A stretch of 12,513 nt of DNA. It comes from Parvularculaceae bacterium. Its GTDB lineage: Bacteria; Pseudomonadota; Alphaproteobacteria; Caulobacterales; Parvularculaceae. A model generated the notes under the pieces. That model saw only the letters and a list, made by a program, of their open reading frames with translations, searched no databases and was not told the origin of the DNA. Shown piece after piece: positions 1-6,780 of the stretch (the stretch's first letter is position 1; every line of letters begins with the position of its first letter). The translations under genes were made by a program, and so were the position numbers. The stretch lies in NCBI GenBank assembly GCA_004213235.1, contig SHAI01000051.1, positions 1 through 12,513 on the forward strand, given 5' to 3'.

Positions 1-123
1 GGCTCTCTTGCGCCAGGTGACTTAATTGTTGTTGAGGGCGCTGACCGTGTTCGTCCCGGCATGCCATTAAGCCAGCGTGGGGCCGATGATAGTGGCGCAG
101 CGTTCTCTGTAAGCGGCCAGTAA
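1..123 (+). CDS. RND efflux periplasmic adaptor (membrane fusion protein), C-terminal fragment
   Basis: Only the last 40 codons are inside the window; the gene runs off the left edge and ends at TAA (121-123). The visible protein contains PGDLIVVEG followed by RVRPGM, which is the usual end of the membrane-proximal beta domain of HlyD/AcrA-type adaptors, and then a short hydrophilic tail. Adaptors of this family bridge an inner-membrane RND pump to an outer-membrane channel. The RND permease begins only 10 bases after this stop codon, and its Shine-Dalgarno sequence lies against the stop, so the two are almost certainly co-transcribed and act as one pump. The call rests on a short tail plus strong context; substrate cannot be deduced. 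Confidence 0.85.
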   Translation, partial: GSLAPGDLIVVEGADRVRPGMPLSQRGADDSGAAFSVSGQ

Positions 124-133
124 GGGGGCCGCC

Positions 134-3100
134 GTGTCAGATGCAACCTCCGAAAATGGTGCACCGAAACTGAAACCCGCTGATATGAGTGGTGGCAGCC
201 TGGTCGAGATTTTTATTCGGCGGCCTGTTTTGTCCGCTGTAATCAGTTTGTTGATAATAATTGCTGGCGTTGCGGCACTTATGGGCGTTGAGGTGCGTGA
301 ACTCCCCGATGTCGACCAACCCATTATCACAGTGCGGACGAATTATTTGGGCGCTGCACCCGATGTCGTTGACGCTGAGGTAACGTCGGTGATTGAAAGC
401 GCCGTCGCACGGGTCGACGGGGTGAGCTCAATTTCTTCGAACTCGCGCTTTCAGCGCAGTAACATTACCATTGAGTTCAACAGCAATGTCGACATAAACG
501 TCGCCGCAACGGATGTTCAAAATGCTGTTGCGGGAAGAATAAACGCCCTGCCAGACGATATTGAACCGCCTCAGGTCGTAAAATCGGATAATGATTCCTC
601 GCCCATAATGCGGCTTTACGTGGCTGGTGGGGGGCTGAGCGATGGCGAGATTGCTGACCTCCTTGATGATATCATCCTGCCGCGGATCCAGTCGGTGACC
701 GGCGTTGCAGACGCATATTCTTATGGTGCGCGCCGTGATGTCATCCGTGTTCGGCTCATTCCCGTTTCCCTTGCTGCGCGCGGTCTCAGCGTTACTGACG
801 TTGTCCAGTTATTGCGCAGTGCTGGCCAGACAGCGCCCAGCGGGCGGCTTCGCGGTGCGGATCAGGATATTCTGATCCGTGCTGAGGCGCAGGCGGAAAC
901 CCCGGAAAAAATTGCCCAGTTAAGGTTCGCAAATGGTGCCCGCCTGAAAGACGTCGCGGTGGTTGAATGGGGGCGTGAAGATCTCACGACAACGGCGCGG
1001 GAGAACGGTGTGCCAGGCGTTGGCATTGGCGTTGTCCGCCAGGCGCAATCCAACACCGTGGCTGTCGCGGCGGAGGTCTATGCCGCTGTGCGCAGCCTTA
1101 ATCAATCTCTTCCGCAAGGCGTAAGCGTTGCTGTCACGGTTGACGACGCCATCTTCATCAAGCGGGCGATCCGGGAAGTGACGTTAAGTTTGGCGTTTGC
1201 GACGCTCATCGTGACGATTGTGATCTTTCTCTTCCTTCGGTCCGCGCGCGCAACGCTTGTACCGGTGATATCCATACCTGTCTCACTGCTTGGCACTGCC
1301 GCGGCGATCTATCTGGCGGGCTTCTCCATTAATCTGATCACGCTGCTTGCCTTTGTGATGGCAACGGGGCTCGTGGTTGATGATGCTATTGTTGTAACGG
1401 AGAATATTGAACGCCGCCGCGCCCAGGGCCTTCGCAAACGCGCTGCGGCCGTGGTCGGCACAAGGGAAATTGTATTCGCTGTCATTTCCACGACCGCCAC
1501 ACTTGCCGCGGTGTTTGTCCCGATCTCCTTTCTACCGGGGCAGGCGGGAAAACTTTTTTCCGAGTTCGGGTTCACACTCGCTTTTGCGGTATGCGTTTCT
1601 TCCTTCGTTGCGCTGACATTATGTCCGATGCTGTCGGTGAAATTCGCGAAAGACAAATCCAAACTGGAAAAAATAGCTTTGCGGGCAGGTGGTGAGTTCA
1701 AAGGCGTGCGCAAAGCATATCGCGATTTTTTGAGTTTTCTATTCCGGGTGCCGATTATCCCGGCCATTGGCGCGATCGTGTTTGGTGCCGGTGCAGTGGT
1801 TACCGTGAATTCTTTACCGCAGGAACTAACCCCAAATGAAGACCGCGGTGGATTGTTCTCAATCATTCGTGTGCAGCAGGGGGCCAATCTTGATTATCTT
1901 GACCGCAAGGTGCGGGAAATTGAGGAACAGCTGGCGCAGTTTGTGGCACCGGGTGAGGCATCGAGTGTAATCACGATCAATGGTGCTCGCGGGCAGGTGC
2001 GTTCCTTTGTCATTTTGAACCTTCACGATTGGTCCGAGCGGGAAACACCGCAGCGTTACTTTGAAGGGCGCATGCGCCGTATCATTGGGCAAACGCCGGG
2101 CGTCACCGGCTTTGTGACGGGCGGAAACAGTCTGGGCATTCGCGGTGCCGGTCAGGGACTACAATTTGCTGTGGCCGGTGATGATTATGCCGCCGCAGCG
2201 CAAGCGGCGGAAGCTATTGTTGCACGGCTCCAGCAAAGCGATGTCTTCGCAGCGGTGAGATTGAACTTTGATATTTCCCAACCACAGATCACCGTTGATA
2301 TCGACCGCGAAGCGGCGGCGCTAATCGGTGCACCGATCGGTGATATCACCACGACGATAAACGTTATGGCTGACGAGTTTCGCGCCGGCGAGGTCTTCAT
2401 CGGTGATGACGTGATCGATCTGATGCTCTCCGCCGGGGGAGAGCCGGTAAACGATCCAACGGACCTGAGAAACATCTTCATTCGTTCAGGGTCGGGACAG
2501 TTCGTGCCATTATCGTCTGTCGCGACGGTGCGTGAGACTTCAGTGGCGTCAACGCTCGCCCGTGAAGAGCGCCGCCGCGCTGTGCCAGTCACGGCAAGCC
2601 TTTCAGGCACGGCACGCCTTGGTGATGCGGTTTCCACTTTGCGTGCGGTGGCTGCAGAAGAACTGCCCGATAATATGTCTATAGTGCTTCTAGGCGAGGC
2701 GCGGCTTCTTCAGCAGGCAACGAATTCTACGCTGATCGTATTCGGATTTGCAGCATTGATCGTTTTTCTGGTGCTTGCGGCCCAATTCGAAAGCGTCGTC
2801 AGCTCTATCATTATCATGGTTACGGTTCCTTTTGGCCTCGCCGCCGCAATCTACGCCATTGCGATCACTGGTGGCTCGATTAATTATTATAGCCAAATCG
2901 GCCTGGTTCTGATGATTGGGATCATGGCCAAGAATGGGATTCTGATTGTTGAATTCGCTAATCAATTGCGGGATCGGGGTGCATCAGTGCGTGATGCAAT
3001 CCTCGATGCTTGTGCCATTCGTTTGCGACCTGTGGCAATGACGGCCATTTCCACATTATTGGGTGGGCTCCCGCTCATTGTAGGCTCAGGTGCGGGGGCA

Positions 3101-3298
3101 GAATCGCGTGCTGCCCTTGGCTGGGTGGTTGTTGGTGGGCTTGGCTTTGCCACGCTGTTTACGTTGTTTTTGACGCCGGTCGCTTTTTTCGCACTGGCGC
3201 GTTTATCCAAACCACGCGCTCGCGAAGAAGAGGCATTGGCAAATGAGTTGGCTGAAGCTGCTAACCAGGGCGGCGGGGCTATTTCGGGCACATTATAA
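134..3298 (+). CDS. RND multidrug efflux permease (AcrB/MdtB-like, HAE-1 type)
   Basis: This 1054-residue protein has the normal length for a hydrophobe/amphiphile efflux RND pump in the inner membrane. It starts EIFIRRPVL, continues into the first membrane helix (about residues 31-51), and carries the large periplasmic loops and twelve-helix pattern of the family. The proton-relay residues are present: the paired aspartates in VVDDAIVV (D416, D417) and the lysine in MAKNGILIVEF (K933). The pump exchanges protons for export of drugs, detergents or lipids through a tripartite complex. The chosen start is GTG at 134, with AAGGGGG five bases upstream; an in-frame ATG at 185 would also keep the family core intact. 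It follows its adaptor by 10 bases, and a stem-loop follows directly after the stop codon. No key residue is missing. Specific substrate is unknown. Confidence 0.96.
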   Translation: MSDATSENGAPKLKPADMSGGSLVEIFIRRPVLSAVISLLIIIAGVAALMGVEVRELPDVDQPIITVRTNYLGAAPDVVDAEVTSVIESAVARVDGVSSISSNSRFQRSNITIEFNSNVDINVAATDVQNAVAGRINALPDDIEPPQVVKSDNDSSPIMRLYVAGGGLSDGEIADLLDDIILPRIQSVTGVADAYSYGARRDVIRVRLIPVSLAARGLSVTDVVQLLRSAGQTAPSGRLRGADQDILIRAEAQAETPEKIAQLRFANGARLKDVAVVEWGREDLTTTARENGVPGVGIGVVRQAQSNTVAVAAEVYAAVRSLNQSLPQGVSVAVTVDDAIFIKRAIREVTLSLAFATLIVTIVIFLFLRSARATLVPVISIPVSLLGTAAAIYLAGFSINLITLLAFVMATGLVVDDAIVVTENIERRRAQGLRKRAAAVVGTREIVFAVISTTATLAAVFVPISFLPGQAGKLFSEFGFTLAFAVCVSSFVALTLCPMLSVKFAKDKSKLEKIALRAGGEFKGVRKAYRDFLSFLFRVPIIPAIGAIVFGAGAVVTVNSLPQELTPNEDRGGLFSIIRVQQGANLDYLDRKVREIEEQLAQFVAPGEASSVITINGARGQVRSFVILNLHDWSERETPQRYFEGRMRRIIGQTPGVTGFVTGGNSLGIRGAGQGLQFAVAGDDYAAAAQAAEAIVARLQQSDVFAAVRLNFDISQPQITVDIDREAAALIGAPIGDITTTINVMADEFRAGEVFIGDDVIDLMLSAGGEPVNDPTDLRNIFIRSGSGQFVPLSSVATVRETSVASTLAREERRRAVPVTASLSGTARLGDAVSTLRAVAAEELPDNMSIVLLGEARLLQQATNSTLIVFGFAALIVFLVLAAQFESVVSSIIIMVTVPFGLAAAIYAIAITGGSINYYSQIGLVLMIGIMAKNGILIVEFANQLRDRGASVRDAILDACAIRLRPVAMTAISTLLGGLPLIVGSGAGAESRAALGWVVVGGLGFATLFTLFLTPVAFFALARLSKPRAREEEALANELAEAANQGGGAISGTL

Positions 3299-3330
3299 TT
3301 TCCGCTGCAATAAATACCTGCAGGGAAAAG
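3299..3330 (+). terminator. Candidate terminator of the RND efflux operon
   Basis: Directly after the permease stop codon, TTTCC plus CTGCA (3299-3309, with one bulged G at 3304) can pair with TGCAG plus GGAAA (3319-3328), giving ten base pairs and a nine-base loop. The following T tract is only three bases (3331-3333), so this is a weak or factor-assisted terminator at best. It would separate the efflux operon from the chemotaxis genes downstream. Confidence 0.4.
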
Positions 3331-3404
3331 TTTCGAGTGTACCATTCGTTCGCCCCCAAAGCGCCTGCGATAGCGCAAATCGCTTGTGGGCAGCGGTTCA
3401 AAAG

Positions 3405-3434
3405 TTAACAAAAGCTCGCACAGTTTGGTACAAT
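3405..3434 (+). promoter_or_regulatory. Candidate sigma-70-type promoter for cheB-cheD
   Basis: TTAACA (3405-3410) and TACAAT (3429-3434) are separated by 18 bases and each resembles the housekeeping -35 and -10 hexamers. Transcription would start near 3441 and leave a leader of about 185 bases before the preferred cheB start. This is a visual match only. A motility-type or other alternative sigma promoter cannot be excluded. Confidence 0.35.
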
Positions 3435-3538
3435 TTTTCCCAAACGCCGCATTATTCCTTATTCCGTGAGCAGACCGCCCTTTGATAGGTATTCTCTCCC
3501 GACCATTGATATAGCCTTTACTTTATCAGGCGATGATT

Positions 3539-3596
3539 GACCGTTCGGTCTATGTCATCACCGCAGGCATGACAGACCACATAGAAATAACTGCGG
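3539..3596 (+). promoter_or_regulatory. Structured leader upstream of cheB (hairpin with possible pseudoknot)
   Basis: GGTCT and GTCAT (3547-3551, 3554-3558, two bulged bases between) pair with ATGAC and AGACC (3569-3578), making a ten-pair stem with a ten-base loop. The loop contains CCGCAG (3561-3566), which is complementary to CTGCGG at 3591-3596, so the loop could form a pseudoknot. In addition GACC at 3539-3542 can compete for the same GGTC as the main stem. The structure ends about 30 bases before the cheB GTG. It supports placing the start at 3626, because this segment then is leader and not coding. No known riboswitch class was recognised. Confidence 0.4.
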
Positions 3597-3625
3597 CGCA
3601 AACTATCGAAGCAAGGGATTTTATC

Positions 3626-4672
3626 GTGGCTAAAGTAAGGGTTTTGATCGTTGACGATTCGCGAACGATGCGCGCACTTTTGAGATCCCGGCTTTCCGCA
3701 GATCCAAATGTTGAAGTCATAGGTGAGGCAGCGGACCCTTATGAGGCGCGTGCGGCAATAAAAGAGCTAAATCCGGATGTTGTGACGCTGGATATCGAGA
3801 TGCCGCGGATGAACGGGCTGGAGTTCCTTTCGAAAATCATGCGTTTGCGTCCGACGCCAGTGATTATGGTGTCTACCCTGACGCAATCCGGTGCGGCGGA
3901 GTCGGTTGAGGCGCTATCATTGGGAGCGTTTGATGTCGTCGGAAAGCCGAGTGCAGCTGAATTCAGGACGGCGTTTTACGACCTGGCTGATAAGGTAAAA
4001 GCCGCCGGGCGCAGCAAGGGCGCTACGATGCGCAGCCGCGAGAAGGCTTTCTCACGGATTGGTAAAGATGCGTTCGCCTGCCGGGATGGCATGTTAGTGG
4101 CCATTGGCGCGTCAACTGGCGGTGTTGAGGCCCTGATGACAGTGCTTGCGTCGTTCCCATCCAATTGCCCCCCGACGGTGATCGCGCAGCATATGCCATC
4201 CAGTTTCACCCAAAGTTTCGCCGTTCGATTAAACCAGAATTGTGCGCCTAAAGTTGCTGAAGCCTATGATGGAGCCCCGCTTAAAGAGGGTCATATATAT
4301 TTGGCCCCTGGTGGAGAAAAGCATTTGACTGTCTCCGGGGGGAGCAATCCGGTTTGTCGCTTGGTTGACGGCGACCTGGTATCCGGGCACCGACCATCAG
4401 TTGACATTTTGTTTGACTCTGTTGCGAAGGTCTATCGTAACCGTGCAGTTGGCGCCATTCTAACGGGGATGGGCGCAGACGGTGCAAAAGGAATGAAGGC
4501 CCTTCGCGATAAGGGCGCGCATACGATTGGCCAGGATAAGTCTACTTCGATTGTTTATGGCATGCCGCGTGCTGCCCTTGAAGCGGGCGGTGTGGTTGAA
4601 CAAAAACCTTTGAACGATATTGCGGCCCACATCCTTCGCGCGACAGCAGTTGAACGAAGGGCCGCGTCGTGA
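3626..4672 (+). CDS. cheB: Chemotaxis response regulator, protein-glutamate methylesterase/glutaminase CheB
   Basis: CheB removes methyl groups from chemoreceptor glutamates, and can deamidate glutamines, to reset receptor sensitivity; it acts in the cytoplasm at the receptor array after phosphorylation by CheA. An N-terminal receiver domain (about 1-120) has the acidic pair D10-D11, the phospho-acceptor D56 in TLDIEMP, T84 and K107. A linker leads to the methylesterase domain (about 155-345) with the full triad: S163 in GASTGG, H189 in AQHMP and D285 in TGMGADG. All fall within one residue of the E. coli positions. The GTG at 3626 is preferred because AAGGGA lies seven bases upstream and gives 348 residues, the family length; the frame is open back to an ATG at 3533 that has a poor ribosome site. 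The stop overlaps the cheD start. No cheA, cheR, cheW or receptor gene is nearby. Confidence 0.96.
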   Translation: MAKVRVLIVDDSRTMRALLRSRLSADPNVEVIGEAADPYEARAAIKELNPDVVTLDIEMPRMNGLEFLSKIMRLRPTPVIMVSTLTQSGAAESVEALSLGAFDVVGKPSAAEFRTAFYDLADKVKAAGRSKGATMRSREKAFSRIGKDAFACRDGMLVAIGASTGGVEALMTVLASFPSNCPPTVIAQHMPSSFTQSFAVRLNQNCAPKVAEAYDGAPLKEGHIYLAPGGEKHLTVSGGSNPVCRLVDGDLVSGHRPSVDILFDSVAKVYRNRAVGAILTGMGADGAKGMKALRDKGAHTIGQDKSTSIVYGMPRAALEAGGVVEQKPLNDIAAHILRATAVERRAAS

Positions 4673-5229
4673 CCCTAGTGCCTCTCTTTGACGGGCAGGA
4701 CCCGATGATACACGTGGTTCAGGGAGAATTCGCGATCGCGAATGATCCGGGTGTTGTCTTAACAACCGTCCTTGGATCCTGTGTCGCTGTATGCATGCGC
4801 GATCCTGGTGCCGGTGTTGGGGGAATGAACCATTTCCTGTTACCTGGTGGAAAGCCAGGCGAGGGGTCGTCAGTTGTTTACGGCGTGAACGCCATGGAAC
4901 TTTTGATAAACGCGTTATTGAAAGCCGGCGCGCGGCGCTCGCACCTTGAAGCTAAGATTTTTGGTGGTGCGACAATGTTGGAGTCCATCAGAAATATTGG
5001 TGCATCAAACATCGAATTCGCGCTAAAGTTTCTTGATACTGAACGGATCCCGTGTATTGGGCGGAGTGTAGGCGGCAGTTTGGCGCGTCGGGTCAAATAT
5101 TGGCCAGTGACTGGGCGAGCCCGTCAGCGGCAAATGCAGGAAACGGATCTGCGTGAAATTGATCTTCCGATTAACAAACCAGCAGCGCCAAGTGCACCGT
5201 CTACTGATGATGATATCGAGTTCTTTTAA
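4669..5229 (+). CDS. cheD: Chemoreceptor glutamine deamidase CheD
   Basis: CheD converts specific receptor glutamines to glutamates and, in many bacteria, takes part in adaptation together with CheC or CheB. The 186-residue protein has the catalytic cysteine in LGSCVAVC (C38), histidine in GGMNHF (H55) and an upstream threonine (T32); the spacing of these three equals that of the Thermotoga maritima enzyme (T21, C27, H44). FGGATML (about 98-104) is the expected following motif. The GTG start overlaps the cheB stop as GTGA, with GAAGGG seven bases upstream, so translation is probably coupled. After the domain (about residue 155) comes a low-complexity Pro/Ala/Ser linker and an acidic tail ending DDDIEFF. 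The tail looks like a tethered docking peptide, which is inference. Confidence 0.95.
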   Translation: MTLVPLFDGQDPMIHVVQGEFAIANDPGVVLTTVLGSCVAVCMRDPGAGVGGMNHFLLPGGKPGEGSSVVYGVNAMELLINALLKAGARRSHLEAKIFGGATMLESIRNIGASNIEFALKFLDTERIPCIGRSVGGSLARRVKYWPVTGRARQRQMQETDLREIDLPINKPAAPSAPSTDDDIEFF

Positions 5230-5276
5230 TCAGGGCTTGGGCTTTTAAAACGTCTTGTGGTTTTGTCAAATTGCGG

Positions 5277-5308
5277 TTCACCAGCTGCGATAGGGGATTG
5301 CTGGTGAA
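5277..5308. repeat. Inverted repeat between convergent cheD and the coiled-coil gene
   Basis: TTCACCAGC (5277-5285) and GCTGGTGAA (5300-5308) are perfect nine-base complements around a 14-base loop. The element lies 48 bases after the cheD stop and 144 bases beyond the stop of the opposing gene. Neither side has a T tract, so it is not a classical intrinsic terminator, though it could end or protect either transcript. A smaller hairpin (CTGGA/TCCAG, 5362-5375) lies further right. The rest of 5230-5451 shows no supportable gene. Confidence 0.45.
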
Positions 5309-5451
5309 AAGGCATTTCTTCCGTCTGATGAATTAATGATTTGCGCAGATTAAGACGCATCCTGGAAGTGTCCAGTTGAGCGTTCTTCCCATTATCGCGG
5401 ATCAATTTTCCCTGCTCGTAGCACCAACTCAGCAAGTGGACCGTCCAGCTT

Positions 5452-5850
5452 TTATTCTGCTTCCTGAAAGTCCTGAAGGAAACTGTTAAAGCGCTCATTG
5501 GTGCGGCTAATCAAATGGTCGACAATGGCGAGCTTTTGCGCGATGTCAGCCCGTTCAGACTGCGCGTCTGACACGAGCAATCTGATTTCCGAGAGACAGT
5601 GTTCCAATTCTGAAAGTTTTTCGTTTTTTTCGTTTTCGACGTCGGAAAACCCATCTGGATGGACCGTTTCACCCATTGCGCGGAAATCTTCATCCGACCG
5701 GAGCTCGTCATGCGCAGTGTCGCCTGTGGGGTGTCCTGCCGTGCGGCCCCCCAAAACCCACCTTCCGACGATCATTCCCAACAGGAAGGAAATGACAAAG
5801 AACGCAAATAAATATGACGCTGCGGCCCAGTCAATCGAAGAAACATCCAT
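5452..5850 (-). CDS. Hypothetical single-pass membrane protein with C-terminal coiled coil
   Basis: I do not recognise this family. The 132-residue product has a short N-terminus (about 1-9), one strong hydrophobic helix (about 10-29, AASYLFAFFVISFLLGMIVG), a polar, acidic, glycine-containing linker (about 35-70) and a helical charged region with heptad-like hydrophobic spacing (about 71-128). The likely topology is an inner-membrane anchor with a cytoplasmic coiled coil, because arginines follow the helix. ATG at 5850 is chosen because AAGGGG lies nine bases upstream and the membrane helix then starts near the N-terminus; the frame remains open for 40 further codons upstream without a similar ribosome site. 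It converges on cheD and is downstream of infC in the same direction, but has its own candidate promoter. A link to motility or division is possible from the architecture but not shown. Confidence 0.75.
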   Translation of the reverse strand: MDVSSIDWAAASYLFAFFVISFLLGMIVGRWVLGGRTAGHPTGDTAHDELRSDEDFRAMGETVHPDGFSDVENEKNEKLSELEHCLSEIRLLVSDAQSERADIAQKLAIVDHLISRTNERFNSFLQDFQEAE

Positions 5851-5917
5851 CCGCGACAACCCCTTAACGCTACCCATACATAACCACGCCGATGGTTGGG
5901 AGTACGAACTGACCCGC

Positions 5918-5961
5918 CACGGTGTGCGTTTTGTGCCCCCATAATGGATGTACGCACCGTG
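5918..5961. repeat. Inverted repeat bracketing the candidate promoter
   Basis: CACGGTG plus CGT (5918-5929, two unpaired bases inside) is complementary to ACGCACCGTG (5952-5961). The 22-base interval holds the CATTAT -10 candidate. It can be read as a DNA operator with arms on both sides of the -10, or as a hairpin in an RNA reading through from infC. Confidence 0.35.
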
Positions 5962-5970
5962 ATTGGTCAA
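5941..5970 (-). promoter_or_regulatory. Candidate promoter of the coiled-coil membrane protein gene
   Basis: On the minus strand TTGACC (5970-5965) and CATTAT (5946-5941) are separated by 18 bases and resemble sigma-70 hexamers. Transcription would start near 5934, leaving a leader of roughly 84 bases. The -10 element sits inside the loop of a ten-pair inverted repeat (5918-5929 with 5952-5961), which could be an operator. Confidence 0.35.
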
Positions 5971-5998
5971 CGCTGGGAAGGGCGACGATCTTTCGCAA

Positions 5999-6121
5999 GT
6001 TTCGTCTTTCGAACGAAACCCACAAGCGAGCTCTTTCAGGTGACTGCAGACCGTTCAGCACAAACGGCTGAACACGCGGCCGTATCCCCTATTTGGGGAG
6101 GCGGCCTGTCCGCGTCACCTG
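5999..6121. other. Candidate structured RNA region after infC (hairpin plus three-way junction)
   Basis: Four paired elements lie in 123 bases. GTTTCGT/ACGAAAC (5999-6005, 6013-6019) is a seven-pair hairpin. CAGGTGAC (6037-6044) pairs perfectly with GTCACCTG (6114-6121). Inside it are GTTCAGC/GCTGAAC (6053-6059, 6067-6073) and a long stem of GGCCG and TCCCC (6078-6089) with GGGGA and CGGCC (6095-6106), interrupted by a two-by-two internal loop. Together the last three make a three-way junction. No long T tract follows on either strand. The region begins 18 bases after the infC stop, so it would be the infC 3' untranslated region if transcribed on the minus strand. I find no SRP, RNase P, 6S or tmRNA signature. 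Spacer 5851-6139 holds no gene. Confidence 0.45.
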
Positions 6122-6139
6122 TAGAATGGAGCTTAGGTG

Positions 6140-6679
6140 TTAGCGAGGTGCCATAACCATCATCATCTGGCGACCTTCCAGCTTTGGCATTTGTTCGACT
6201 TTGGCAATTTCCTCAAAGTCAGTCTGAACTTTCTTCAAAAGCTCCATGCCGCGCTCCTGGTGCGCCATCTCTCGCCCACGGAAGCGAAGCGTCACTTTGA
6301 CCTTATCGCCCTCGTCAAAGAACCGCCGCATGGCCTTCGTCTTTACATCATAGTCATGGCTATCGATGTTCGGACGCATCTTGATCTCTTTGATTTCGAC
6401 AACTTTTTGTTTTTTCTTGGCTTCGTTTTTCTTTTTCTGCTGCTGATACTTGAACTTGCCATAGTCCATGATCTTGCAGACTGGTGGTGTCGTATTAGGG
6501 GAAACTTCGACAAGATCGAGACCAGCAGCCATTGCAAATTCTATTGCCTGGTCGGTCTGTACGACACCGCGTTTTTCTCCCTCATGGTCTATAAGAAGAA
6601 CCTGGGCAGTATCTATCTTTTCGTTGATGCGCGGGCCATCGTCTTTGGCTGGCGCTGGCGGGAATGGTCTACGGGCTAT
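6140..6679 (-). CDS. infC: Translation initiation factor IF-3
   Basis: IF3 binds the 30S subunit, keeps it apart from 50S and rejects initiation at wrong codons. The N-terminal domain begins GPRINEKI (about 15-22) and includes GLDLVEVSPNTTPPVCKIMDYGK; a lysine-rich helical linker (about 82-92, QQQKKKNEAKKK) joins it to the C-terminal domain with RFRGREMAH and a terminal MMMVMAPR. No ATG, GTG or TTG exists in frame between the upstream TAA (6697-6695) and the conserved N-terminus; the first ATG (6532) would remove the first 49 residues. The ATA at 6679-6677 is the best start: GGAG lies exactly seven bases upstream, and it gives 179 residues, close to the 180 of E. coli IF3. Non-canonical starts on infC are known to permit autoregulation (AUU in E. 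coli). It stands without rpmI and rplT. Confidence 0.96.
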   Translation of the reverse strand: MARRPFPPAPAKDDGPRINEKIDTAQVLLIDHEGEKRGVVQTDQAIEFAMAAGLDLVEVSPNTTPPVCKIMDYGKFKYQQQKKKNEAKKKQKVVEIKEIKMRPNIDSHDYDVKTKAMRRFFDEGDKVKVTLRFRGREMAHQERGMELLKKVQTDFEEIAKVEQMPKLEGRQMMMVMAPR

Positions 6680-6780
6680 TGCATATCTCCAATGTTACTT
6701 TCTGACTAAAGCTGAACTGAGCCAATTTGAGGCGCGCAAACGCGACACACGCTTTGATGGTGGGCCCACACCGACATCCT

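Noticed and set aside
1309..1887. Minus-strand 192-codon frame inside the RND permease gene
   Set aside because: It is a shadow of a clearly coding, conserved frame and has unnatural composition.
3533..3625. N-terminal extension of CheB from ATG 3533 or ATG 3569
   Set aside because: The ribosome sites are poor, the extra residues precede the receiver domain without family similarity, and the segment folds strongly as RNA. GTG 3626 has an ideal site.
5226..5498. Minus-strand 90-codon open frame between cheD and the coiled-coil gene
   Set aside because: It has no ribosome site, overlaps the neighbouring gene by 47 bases, ends on the cheD stop, and its protein is basic and low in recognisable features. 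It might be a real small gene, but nothing supports it.
5999..6019. tRNA or tmRNA T-arm, because the minus strand contains GTTCGAA inside a hairpin
   Set aside because: The stem is seven pairs and the GTTCGAA is not placed as a seven-base T loop on a five-pair stem; no acceptor stem, D arm or CCA end is found around it.
6137..6709. Plus-strand 190-codon frame over infC
   Set aside because: It is antisense to the whole of IF3 and has no family features.
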